A DNA stretch of 64,000 nt from Orlajensenia leifsoniae (lineage in GTDB: Bacteria; Actinomycetota; Actinomycetes; Actinomycetales; Microbacteriaceae): positions 1-64,000 of the forward strand of contig NZ_SPQZ01000009.1 in NCBI RefSeq assembly GCF_004570845.1, read 5' to 3'. The translations under genes and the position numbers were made by a program. Under the pieces are notes generated by a model. That model searched no databases. It worked only from the letters and a program-made list of their open reading frames with translations, and was not told the origin of the DNA. Positions 45,698-53,259 of this stretch are shown in pieces. Numbering within the stretch: the stretch's first letter is position 1; the number at the start of each line of letters is the position of its first letter.

Positions 45698-46869
45698 GGC
45701 ATCGAGAACAACTCGATCGGGCCGGTCTCCAGCTCGTCGTGAGAGGCGAACGGCTCGCCGGTCTTCGACAGCGTGTGCCAGGCCGGCTTCTCGGGCTCGC
45801 CGTAGCTCTCGAGCTCGAATGAGGACTGGTCGTAGCTGTCGGTGTGCATCTCGGCACCGCCGCCGCGCCGCAGATCGGTGCGCGGGGTGTCCTGCAGCAT
45901 CGCCTCGACGTCGGACACGGCCATCACCGGGCCTGTGAGCGGGGAGATCGGATTCATGACGTCGGCGTGCACGCTGTCGACCAGGCCGTCGAGCATCGCC
46001 ACCGCGTCGGCAATCACGGCCTCGTCGTGGGTCTCGACGCCGTGCAGCAGCCAGCGGGCGAGTTCGAGCTCGGCGTAGAGCATGGCGCGCTGCGTGATCA
46101 GGCGATCGGATGCCGAACCTCGACCAGCCGTGTAGGCGGCGATCGCGGTCTCGGCGGCCTCACCCCGCGAGGCGAGCAGCCAGTGCAGGTCGCGCGCGCT
46201 GTCGCCCACCCGCAGGCCCGACCAGCCGATGATCGCCGAGATGGCGTCGTCGGAGACCAGCAGGGACGCGGCGCTCAGTGAGCCGTTGATCACGACGGGG
46301 GCGAACTGCCAGAGGCTGTCGTCATCGGTCGCCTCCTCCCAGCGCCGCAGGAGTGCGGCCGGCAGGTGCCCCGTGTCCGCGGCGCGCCCGACGAGGGTGA
46401 TCGCGGCGGCACGCGCATCCGGAGCCGTCTGCAAGGGCAGCCCGGCGTCCGAGATGAACGAGGTGGGCAGGGAGTGCACCGCGGCGATGGCGCGGCCGAC
46501 GCTGCCAGCGAGGCCGGCATCCGAGGTCAGATGGTCGAGGCCGACGGGATGCCCGGGCAGGAAGCCGTAGGCCAGAGCGCGGGTGCCGTTGATGGGCGCC
46601 TGGCCCAGGTACTCGGGCACGTCGAACGGCAGGCGGCTGCGCACACCCGTCGTGAGCGCACGCAGCGCCACGAGGTCGGCGGCCTGCTCGGTCTCGGCGG
46701 CCTGCGTGCGCGGCATCCGCACGATGACCTCGCGGCCGTCGCGGTCTGTCACCACGGCTGAATCGAACTCGCCATGACCGGAACCGCTGTGGCTGCGTGC
46801 CGACTGCACGTCGAGGCCGGGAACGGCTGCGGTGGCCAGCGCGGCTAGAGTGAGATGGGTTCGGGCCAT
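45535..46869 (-). CDS. Aminoglycoside/macrolide phosphotransferase-family protein
   Basis: 444 residues from the ATG at 46869. A kinase-like fold is suggested by VVTDRDGREVIVRMP in the N-lobe, GFLPGHPVGLDHL, and a catalytic loop that reads VINGSLSAASLLV, with the later IIGWSGLRVGDSARDLHWLL. The normal HGDL/D catalytic signature is replaced by NGSL, and the DFG-like Asp by GWS, so it may be inactive or a divergent kinase. The C-terminal 100 residues are acidic and Ser/Asp-rich, overlapping adnB by 163 nt. A TACCCT hexamer lies six bases before the start. Confidence 0.75.
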   Translation of the reverse strand: MARTHLTLAALATAAVPGLDVQSARSHSGSGHGEFDSAVVTDRDGREVIVRMPRTQAAETEQAADLVALRALTTGVRSRLPFDVPEYLGQAPINGTRALAYGFLPGHPVGLDHLTSDAGLAGSVGRAIAAVHSLPTSFISDAGLPLQTAPDARAAAITLVGRAADTGHLPAALLRRWEEATDDDSLWQFAPVVINGSLSAASLLVSDDAISAIIGWSGLRVGDSARDLHWLLASRGEAAETAIAAYTAGRGSASDRLITQRAMLYAELELARWLLHGVETHDEAVIADAVAMLDGLVDSVHADVMNPISPLTGPVMAVSDVEAMLQDTPRTDLRRGGGAEMHTDSYDQSSFELESYGEPEKPAWHTLSKTGEPFASHDELETGPIELFSMPQDDAEPSDAASDGDPGDDPDATAAFDAELEARSGSRRVSDETDDHSSSRSSSS

Positions 46870-46875
46870 GCCTTC

Positions 46876-46881
46876 AGGGTA
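46876..46881 (-). promoter_or_regulatory. -10 hexamer of the phosphotransferase-like gene, leaderless layout
   Basis: TACCCT on the minus strand ends six bases before the ATG at 46869. Confidence 0.45.
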
Positions 46882-47022
46882 CGTCCTCGTGCTTCGGCTC
46901 GGCCGATCGCCACGCCTTCGCCGAGACCCTCGTTGACCGGCTTTCGCGGCCGGTGCGATGACGACGAACCGAACTGCCGCGCGGAGGATCGGTACCGCGC
47001 ACATGAGTTGAGGAGATGCCCG

Positions 47023-48012
47023 GTGAGTGATGGCCCCCTGAGCATTCCGCTCGCCCGCCACCTGCTCGACCGCGACGCCGATTCCCGTTCGCGCGACGGG
47101 CTTCTCGAGTCGCTGCTGGCCGATCCGATCACCCGGGTCATCGCGGTGCACAGGGGGCGGGCGCTGCTGTCCGGCGAAGGCGAGGGCGCTGATCAGGGCG
47201 CTGATGACGGCGCCGCTGCCGTCGCGGCTCCTGCACTCGCGCTTCTCGATCCGGATGCCGCGACGGGTGCCGAGCAGTACCTCTATCTGGGCCGCAGCAC
47301 CGATGGACCGCGCGCCGGAACCCCACTCGTCGCCGCCATCGTCGGCGACGAGGTCGCCGCTCGCATCGAGCCCGACCCAGCACGCTGGGCGACGTTGCGC
47401 GCCGCCGCACCGCTGCTCTCCGACAGCGATGCCGGACTCTTCGCCGAGATCGCCTCCGTCGCCAACTGGCACGCGTCCCACGGCTTCTGCCCCCGCTGCG
47501 GAACCGCGACCATCCCGCAGCAGGCCGGCTGGGTGCGTCACTGCCCGAAGGACGACATCGACATCTTCCCGCGCACCGATCCCGCCGTCATCGTGTTGAT
47601 CACGGATGCCGACGACCGCGTTCTGCTCGGATCGAACGCCACCTGGACCCCGGGTCGCTACTCGCTCCTGGCCGGCTTCGTCGAGCCGGGCGAATCGCTC
47701 GAGCACGCCGTCATCCGCGAGATGAAGGAGGAATCCGGCGTCGACGTGGTCGATCCGGTCTACCGCGGCTCGCAGCCCTGGCCGTTCCCGGCCTCGATCA
47801 TGCTCGGCTTCCACGCGCGTCTGTCAGACGCGCAGGACCCCGAGAGCCTGGTTCCCGACGGCGTCGAGATCGTCGATCTGCGCTGGCTCACCCGGGAGCA
47901 GCTCGCCTCGCCGGGCAGCGGTGTCCTCCTCCCCGGCGCAGCGTCCATCGCCCGCGCGCTGCTCGAGGACTGGTACGGCGGGCCGATCCCCGACCACGAG
48001 GGTCGCTGGTGA
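47023..48012 (+). CDS. nudC: NADH pyrophosphatase NudC
   Basis: 329 residues from the GTG at 47023 with AGGAG seven bases upstream. The zinc ribbon reads CPRCGTATIPQQAGWVRHCP; the fourth usual Cys appears to be Asp (HCPKDD). The Nudix box is GFVEPGESLEHAVIREMKEE, and the NudC-specific SQPWPFPASIMLGF follows. NudC hydrolyses NAD(H) and removes NAD caps from RNA 5' ends. It overlaps the next helicase gene by GTGA, so the two are coupled, an order shared with mycobacteria (nudC-uvrD2 by memory). Confidence 0.92.
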   Translation: MSDGPLSIPLARHLLDRDADSRSRDGLLESLLADPITRVIAVHRGRALLSGEGEGADQGADDGAAAVAAPALALLDPDAATGAEQYLYLGRSTDGPRAGTPLVAAIVGDEVAARIEPDPARWATLRAAAPLLSDSDAGLFAEIASVANWHASHGFCPRCGTATIPQQAGWVRHCPKDDIDIFPRTDPAVIVLITDADDRVLLGSNATWTPGRYSLLAGFVEPGESLEHAVIREMKEESGVDVVDPVYRGSQPWPFPASIMLGFHARLSDAQDPESLVPDGVEIVDLRWLTREQLASPGSGVLLPGAASIARALLEDWYGGPIPDHEGRW

Positions 48013-49751
48013 GCCCCGACGACCTGCTCTCCGGGCTCGACGTGCAGCAGCGGGTCGCGGCCGAGGCGCTCGTCGGACCCGTCAGCATCCTCGCGGGAGC
48101 CGGCACCGGCAAGACCCGCGCCATCACTCACCGCATCGCCTACGGGGTGGCCACCGGGGCGTACGCGCCGAACCGGGTCATGGCGCTCACCTTCACGGCC
48201 CGCTCCGCCGCCGAACTGCGCGGACGACTCCGGATGCTCGGTGCCGGGGGAGTCGCGGCACGCACCTTCCACGCGGCGGCGCTCTCGCAGCTCGGCTTCT
48301 TCTGGCCGCAGGTCGTCGGCGGCAGCGCCCCGGCCATCATCGACGCCAAGGCTCGCGTGCTCGCCCACGCTGCCGAGACCGTGCACCTCAAGGTCGACAC
48401 CGCCACCCTGCGCGACGCGGCCGGCGAGATCGAGTGGCGCAAGGTCAGCGGGCTGTCGATCGAGCAGTACGCGGCCGTGTCGCACACCCGGTCGTTGCCC
48501 GGCCAGCTCGACCTCGAGCGCACGATCGCCCTGCAGCAGGCCTACGAAGACCTCAAGGACTCCCGCAGGCAGCTCGACTTCGAGGACGTGCTTCTGGCCG
48601 TCGCGGGCATGATCGAGCAGGAGCCCGCTGTCGCCATGCAGGTGCGCGAGCAGTACAGGTTCTTCGTGGTCGACGAGTTCCAGGACGTCTCGCCGCTCCA
48701 GTACCAGCTGCTCAAGCTCTGGCTCGGCGACAGGCGAGACCTGTGCGTCGTCGGTGACGCGAGCCAGACCATCTACTCCTTCGCAGGTGCTCGATCCGAG
48801 TACCTCCTCGACTTCCCGAGCCGGTTCCCCGATGCGACCGTCGTGCGCCTCGAGCAGAACTACAGGTCGGCTCCGCCCGTGATCGACACGGCGAACCGGC
48901 TCATGCGGGGGCGCCCGGGGGCGCTCACCCTGCTGCCCACCGTCGGTGAGGGGGCAGTGACCGGCCCGGAGGTCGCAGAGAAGAGCTTCCAGACCGACAT
49001 GGGGGAGGCGCGTGGGGTCGCCCAACGCATCCTCGAGTTGCTCGACTCCGGCGCCAAGGCCGAGGACATCGCGGTGCTCTTCAGGGTGAACGTGCAGTCG
49101 GCCGCCCTGGAGCAGGCCTTCGTCGAAGCCGGGCTGAGTTACCTCATCCGGGGCTCGAAACGGTTCTTCGACCTGCCCGAGGTCAAGCAGGCCGTACTGG
49201 CGCTGCGTGCTGCGTCGGTCTCCATCGTCGGAGAGCCGCTGTTCAAGTCGGTCAGCGACGTGCTGCGGTCGATCGGGTGGAGCCAGAGTCCGCCCGAGGC
49301 GCGTGGAGCTGTGCGCGACCGATGGGAGTCACTCGACGCGATCATGGGCCTCGTCGACGTGGCCGCTCCCGACACGACCTTCCGCGCCTTCACCGACGAG
49401 CTGCTCGAACGCCAGCGCTCGCAGCACGAGCCCACGGTCTCGGCCGTCACCTTCGCCACGCTCCACTCGGCCAAGGGCCTCGAGTGGGATCACGTCTTCG
49501 TCGTGGGTCTCAGCGAGGGGCTCGTTCCCATCAGCTACGCCAAGTCGTTCGAGCAGATCGACGAGGAGCGACGACTGCTCTACGTCGGAATCACGCGGGC
49601 CAGGCGATCGCTCACCCTGAGCTGGGCGCAGGTCGGTCAGCATCAGCGCGCACCCCGGGAACCGTCGAGATTCCTGACAGAGCTCGGCACCCGCACTCCG
49701 CGTGCGGCTGGAGCGTCCGGAGCGAGCTCGCGCCGGTCCGCGCGTCGATGA
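48009..49751 (+). CDS. UvrD2-like superfamily 1 DNA helicase (short form)
   Basis: 580 residues. Helicase motifs are complete: ILAGAGTGKTRAITHR, FTARSAAELRGR, VVDEFQDVSPLQYQLL, GDASQTIYSFAGAR, HSAKGLEWDHVFVVGL and YVGITRARRSLTLSW. Motif order and context match actinobacterial UvrD2. Mycobacterial UvrD2 has an added HRDC domain and a Cys-rich tail; both are missing here, and the protein ends in a basic Ser/Arg-rich tail. It likely unwinds DNA in repair. The last 140 nt overlap the end of the next gene on the other strand. Confidence 0.88.
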   Translation: MSPDDLLSGLDVQQRVAAEALVGPVSILAGAGTGKTRAITHRIAYGVATGAYAPNRVMALTFTARSAAELRGRLRMLGAGGVAARTFHAAALSQLGFFWPQVVGGSAPAIIDAKARVLAHAAETVHLKVDTATLRDAAGEIEWRKVSGLSIEQYAAVSHTRSLPGQLDLERTIALQQAYEDLKDSRRQLDFEDVLLAVAGMIEQEPAVAMQVREQYRFFVVDEFQDVSPLQYQLLKLWLGDRRDLCVVGDASQTIYSFAGARSEYLLDFPSRFPDATVVRLEQNYRSAPPVIDTANRLMRGRPGALTLLPTVGEGAVTGPEVAEKSFQTDMGEARGVAQRILELLDSGAKAEDIAVLFRVNVQSAALEQAFVEAGLSYLIRGSKRFFDLPEVKQAVLALRAASVSIVGEPLFKSVSDVLRSIGWSQSPPEARGAVRDRWESLDAIMGLVDVAAPDTTFRAFTDELLERQRSQHEPTVSAVTFATLHSAKGLEWDHVFVVGLSEGLVPISYAKSFEQIDEERRLLYVGITRARRSLTLSWAQVGQHQRAPREPSRFLTELGTRTPRAAGASGASSRRSARR

Positions 49752-50481
49752 CGATCGCAGCAGCGGCCAACCCCGAGTCGCCGGTCCGCAGCCAGCGGTC
49801 GATCGCCGTTCCCGTCACGGCCGCCCCGAGCAGGCGGGCCACGGGCTCCTCGGACGACGGCGCCCGATAGGCCAATTGGGTGGCGATGGCCTGCCATGCG
49901 GGGTCGGCATCCTGGCGGGCGAGGTCGAGGCAGCACAGGCAGGGACCCTCCGATCCCGGCCGCACGAACGGGCCGACGGTGAGGGTCGTGTCGCCGAACA
50001 CGACGGCGAGGTGCGGAACGTCGCGGCGCAGCCAGTGGCCGTAGCGGACCGGCCGCACGACGTGGTGGGCGACCAGTACGACGACGTCGGGCGCGCTCCG
50101 CGAGGCGGCGGCATCCGGGAGGCCATCGGTGCGACGGATGCCGTGACCCAACGCCGCGAGCACGTCGGCGATGGCGTCGGCCGTCTCCCCGGCGCCGTCG
50201 ACGATGACGTCGCCGGCGCGAGGCATCGCCACGACGTCGCTGTCGAGGATCGCCGGGGCGAGCTGCGTCAGCAGGGAGTCGACCTGGGTCGGGTCGCTGC
50301 CCACCAGGGTTGCGACGACATCGAGGGTGCTGCGCGGCAGCCCCGCCTGAAGCGCCGCGATGATGCGTTCGTCGGTGCTCGTGACCCCGCTGATCGTGGC
50401 GACGGGCTCGTCGACGCCGACCTGCAGAGTGTCGGGAGTGCGCCAGACGAGCGGGATGCGGGGGTCGAGTCGGAGCGACAT
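49612..50481 (-). CDS. Cyclodehydratase/ThiF-like protein (TOMM leader-binding type)
   Basis: 289 residues from the ATG at 50479-50481. The N-terminal half has a winged-helix-like segment (DERIIAALQAGLPRSTLDVV). The C-terminal half is E1-like, with the zinc-type cysteines in GPCLCCLDLARQDADPAW and HAECGCRAL. This is the domain described in azole-forming peptide cyclodehydratases, but the classic ATP-binding GGG motif of ThiF is not seen. I recall similar orphan genes beside uvrD2 and DUF2342 in actinobacteria. No precursor peptide or dehydrogenase is present, so the role is unknown. Confidence 0.65.
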   Translation of the reverse strand: MSLRLDPRIPLVWRTPDTLQVGVDEPVATISGVTSTDERIIAALQAGLPRSTLDVVATLVGSDPTQVDSLLTQLAPAILDSDVVAMPRAGDVIVDGAGETADAIADVLAALGHGIRRTDGLPDAAASRSAPDVVVLVAHHVVRPVRYGHWLRRDVPHLAVVFGDTTLTVGPFVRPGSEGPCLCCLDLARQDADPAWQAIATQLAYRAPSSEEPVARLLGAAVTGTAIDRWLRTGDSGLAAAAIVIDARTGASSLRTLQPHAECGCRALSGISTVPGVRADADRPAPSSG

Positions 50482-50536
50482 CCCAGCAGTGTGCTCCGGT
50501 CTGCGCGGGCGCGCGCCGAATCGTCCACAGGCGCAG

Positions 50537-51910
50537 CTAGACCTGCGGTTCGCTCGGCCTCTCGGGTCCGTCGTTGCGCAGCAGGTCCTCGAGGGCCTGA
50601 TCGATGTCGTCGAGAGCGGGCTCGCCGCCCTCGGCCGTCTGAGTGAGGCGGGTGACGAGGCCCATCGGGTCGTCGAGGTCCTCCGACGTCGGCAGGATGT
50701 CGGGGTGCGCCCAGAGCGCGTCACGCGCTTCGCCGCCGACGGCATCCGTCACCGCCTGCCACATGGCAGCGGCCTCTCGGAGTCGACGCGGACGCAGCTC
50801 GAGTCCCACGAGCGTGGAGAACGCCGACTCGGCCGGTCCACCCGACGCGCGGCGGCGACGCACCATCTCGGCGATCGCGACGGACTTGGGCAGACGTGAC
50901 GTGGCAGCGGCCGTCACGACGTCGACCCAGCCCTCGACCAGCGCGAGCATGGTCTCGAGACGGGCGAGCGCGGCCAGCTGGGCGTCGGTCTTCGGCGGGA
51001 TCAGCGAGCCGTTGGTGAGGGCGTCGCGCAGCTGCTCGGGGCTCGACGGGTCGAACTGCTCGGCGAGATCCTGCAGCTGCTCGTTGTCGATGCGCAGCCC
51101 ACGCGAGAACTCCGTGATCGAGCTGATCATGTGCAGGCGCAGCCAGCGGGCGTGCCGGAACAGTCGGGCGTGGGCGAGCTCGCGCACGGCCAGGTAGATC
51201 TGCACCTGGTCATCCTCGACGTCGAGGCCCTCGCCGAATCCGGCGACGTTCTGCGGCAGAAGCGCGGCCTCGCCATCGCCGAGCAGGGGGATTCCGACGT
51301 CGCCGCCGGAGACGACCTCGCTGGCGAGCTGACCGACGACCTGGCCCAGCTGCATGGCGAACATCGTGCCGCCGATCGAGCGCATGAGGGAGCCGGCATT
51401 GGCCACCATGCTGCGCATCTCCTCGGGAGCCTGCTCCGAGAGCGCACGGGTCAGGGCATCGGCGATGCTCGAGGCGACCGGCTCGGCGAGCTGGGTCCAG
51501 ACCGGCATAGTCCTGGTGACCCACTGCTTGCGGGTGATGAGCTGGGGCGCATCCGAGAGCTCACTCACGGAGACGACCTCGTCGAGCCACAGCGACGCGA
51601 TGTTGAAGGCGGCGTCGAGCTGCGCGCGCTGCTCGTCCGTGGGGAAGAGCTGGGTGGCCGCTGCACGGTCTTCGCCGGCCTTGAGCGCGATGCTCCAGTC
51701 GATGCCCTCGCTGGAGTTGCGCAGGGCTCCCTGCAGCTGGCTCATCAGGGCGGCGATTGATGCAGGGTCGTTGGGGAGCCCTGCTGCGCCGGCGAGCTGG
51801 CTCGGATCGAAGCCGGACCCACCAGCCAGGAACTGCTGCAGCATGTCGCGCAGTTCGTCCTCGGATCCGGGTTCGTCGTCCCGCTCGGGGTTCTCGGCCA
51901 CTTCAGGCAC
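50537..51910 (-). CDS. DUF2342 zincin-like protein
   Basis: 457 residues. Matches the DUF2342/zinc-dependent metalloprotease-fold family of actinobacteria. It has a disordered acidic start, a low-complexity Gly/Gln region (LQQFLAGGSGFDPSQLAG), the conserved core FRHARWLRLHMISSITEFSRG split over two helices, LLALVEGWVDVV and RRRRASGGPAESAF. A plain HExxH motif is not visible, so catalytic activity is uncertain. I recall the M. tuberculosis homologue (Rv3195) next to the PDZ-Lon protein, as here. Start is GTG at 51910. Confidence 0.82.
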   Translation of the reverse strand: MPEVAENPERDDEPGSEDELRDMLQQFLAGGSGFDPSQLAGAAGLPNDPASIAALMSQLQGALRNSSEGIDWSIALKAGEDRAAATQLFPTDEQRAQLDAAFNIASLWLDEVVSVSELSDAPQLITRKQWVTRTMPVWTQLAEPVASSIADALTRALSEQAPEEMRSMVANAGSLMRSIGGTMFAMQLGQVVGQLASEVVSGGDVGIPLLGDGEAALLPQNVAGFGEGLDVEDDQVQIYLAVRELAHARLFRHARWLRLHMISSITEFSRGLRIDNEQLQDLAEQFDPSSPEQLRDALTNGSLIPPKTDAQLAALARLETMLALVEGWVDVVTAAATSRLPKSVAIAEMVRRRRASGGPAESAFSTLVGLELRPRRLREAAAMWQAVTDAVGGEARDALWAHPDILPTSEDLDDPMGLVTRLTQTAEGGEPALDDIDQALEDLLRNDGPERPSEPQV

Positions 51911-52042
51911 CTCTCAGTCGCGTATCTCTACGCTAGCCCCGGAACCTTGGTAACTTGTCGGGAAATGCGTCCGCAGGCGGGCCTGGGAGTCCGCCCGTCG
52001 CGAACAGCGAGAGCGCGGGGTCGTACTGATGAAGGGAACCCG

Positions 52043-53149
52043 TTGTCACTGTTCACGGATGCCGCGACCGACGACGGCGCGCGCCCGCCGCGCCGAACGA
52101 GGCCGGGCTGGATCATCCTCGGCGTCGCCCTCGTCGCCATCATCGTTCTCGGCGCCATGCCGGCGCCGTACGTGATCGATCTTCCCGGCCCCGTCTACAA
52201 CACTCTGGGCACGGCCGAGCACGACGGTGAGCAGGTTCCGCTCATCAGCATCCCCGACGAGAAGACCTACGAGACCGAGGGTTCGCTCGACCTGCTCACG
52301 GTCTCGCAGAAGGGCAACCGCGAGCAGCAGCCCGGGTGGTTCGAGGTGGCCACGTCGTGGTTCGACCCGACCCGTGCCGTGCTTCCCATCGATGCAGTGT
52401 TCCCCGAGGACGTCAGCGACGACCAGATCCAGCAGCAGAGCCAGGCCGCGATGGTCGACTCCCAGCAGGACGCCATCGCGGCAGCCCTCGTCGAGCTCGG
52501 TTACGACTTCCCGCGCGAGGTCACGGTCGCCGGAATCACGGAGAAGTCCCCGGCCGAGGGCGTGCTCGAGGAGGGCGACATCATCACGGCCCTGAACGGC
52601 GCCGAGGTGCACGACACCCAGGCGCTGCGTGACGCCGTCGCCGACAACGGCACCGACAAGCCCGCGACGGTCGACTACGAGCGCGATGGCGTGGCGGCAT
52701 CCGCCGAGATCACGCCGATCGACGCCGACGGAACCGCTCTCATCGGCGTCGGCGTGCGCATGAACTACGAGTTCCCGTTCGACGTCGACATCCAGCTCGA
52801 CAACGTCGGCGGACCGAGCGCCGGGCAGATGTTCGCGCTCGGCATCATCGACAAGCTCACTCCCGGTCTGCTCAACGGGGGAGAGAACGTGGCGGGAACC
52901 GGCACCATCGACTCTGCGGGCACCATCGGGGCCATCGGCGGCATCCGTCAGAAGCTCTACGGGGCCAAGGATGCCGGAGCCGACTGGTTCCTCGCGCCGG
53001 CGTCGAACTGCACCGAGGTCGTCGGGCACGTGCCCGATGGGCTCACCGTGTTCAGCGTGAAGACGCTCGACGACTCGATGACCGTGCTCGACACCATCGC
53101 GAATGGCGGCGACACCAGCGCATTGCCGTCCTGTTCCTCGGCATCCTGA
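52043..53149 (+). CDS. PDZ-domain Lon-like (S16) membrane protease
   Basis: 368 residues if started at the TTG at 52043, which has GAAGGGAA upstream; the in-frame region before it lacks a good start. One N-terminal membrane helix (about 22-42), then a PDZ domain (VAGITEKSPAEGVLEEGDII) and a Lon-type serine protease domain. The Ser nucleophile sits in GGPSAGQMFALG and the Lys in GGIRQKLYGAKDAG. It resembles YlbL and M. tuberculosis Rv3194c; the active site is outside the membrane. Divergent from DUF2342 and followed by the UPF0182 gene. Confidence 0.9.
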   Translation: MSLFTDAATDDGARPPRRTRPGWIILGVALVAIIVLGAMPAPYVIDLPGPVYNTLGTAEHDGEQVPLISIPDEKTYETEGSLDLLTVSQKGNREQQPGWFEVATSWFDPTRAVLPIDAVFPEDVSDDQIQQQSQAAMVDSQQDAIAAALVELGYDFPREVTVAGITEKSPAEGVLEEGDIITALNGAEVHDTQALRDAVADNGTDKPATVDYERDGVAASAEITPIDADGTALIGVGVRMNYEFPFDVDIQLDNVGGPSAGQMFALGIIDKLTPGLLNGGENVAGTGTIDSAGTIGAIGGIRQKLYGAKDAGADWFLAPASNCTEVVGHVPDGLTVFSVKTLDDSMTVLDTIANGGDTSALPSCSSAS

Positions 53150-53259
53150 GTATCGGCTGGGCATACGCCGTAGGGCCGTAACCTCAGGGAAACGTTATCT
53201 GCCAGTGCCTAGGATGAGTCCTTGAAGCAGTTCAACAGACGAGCAATGAGGCATCTTTC

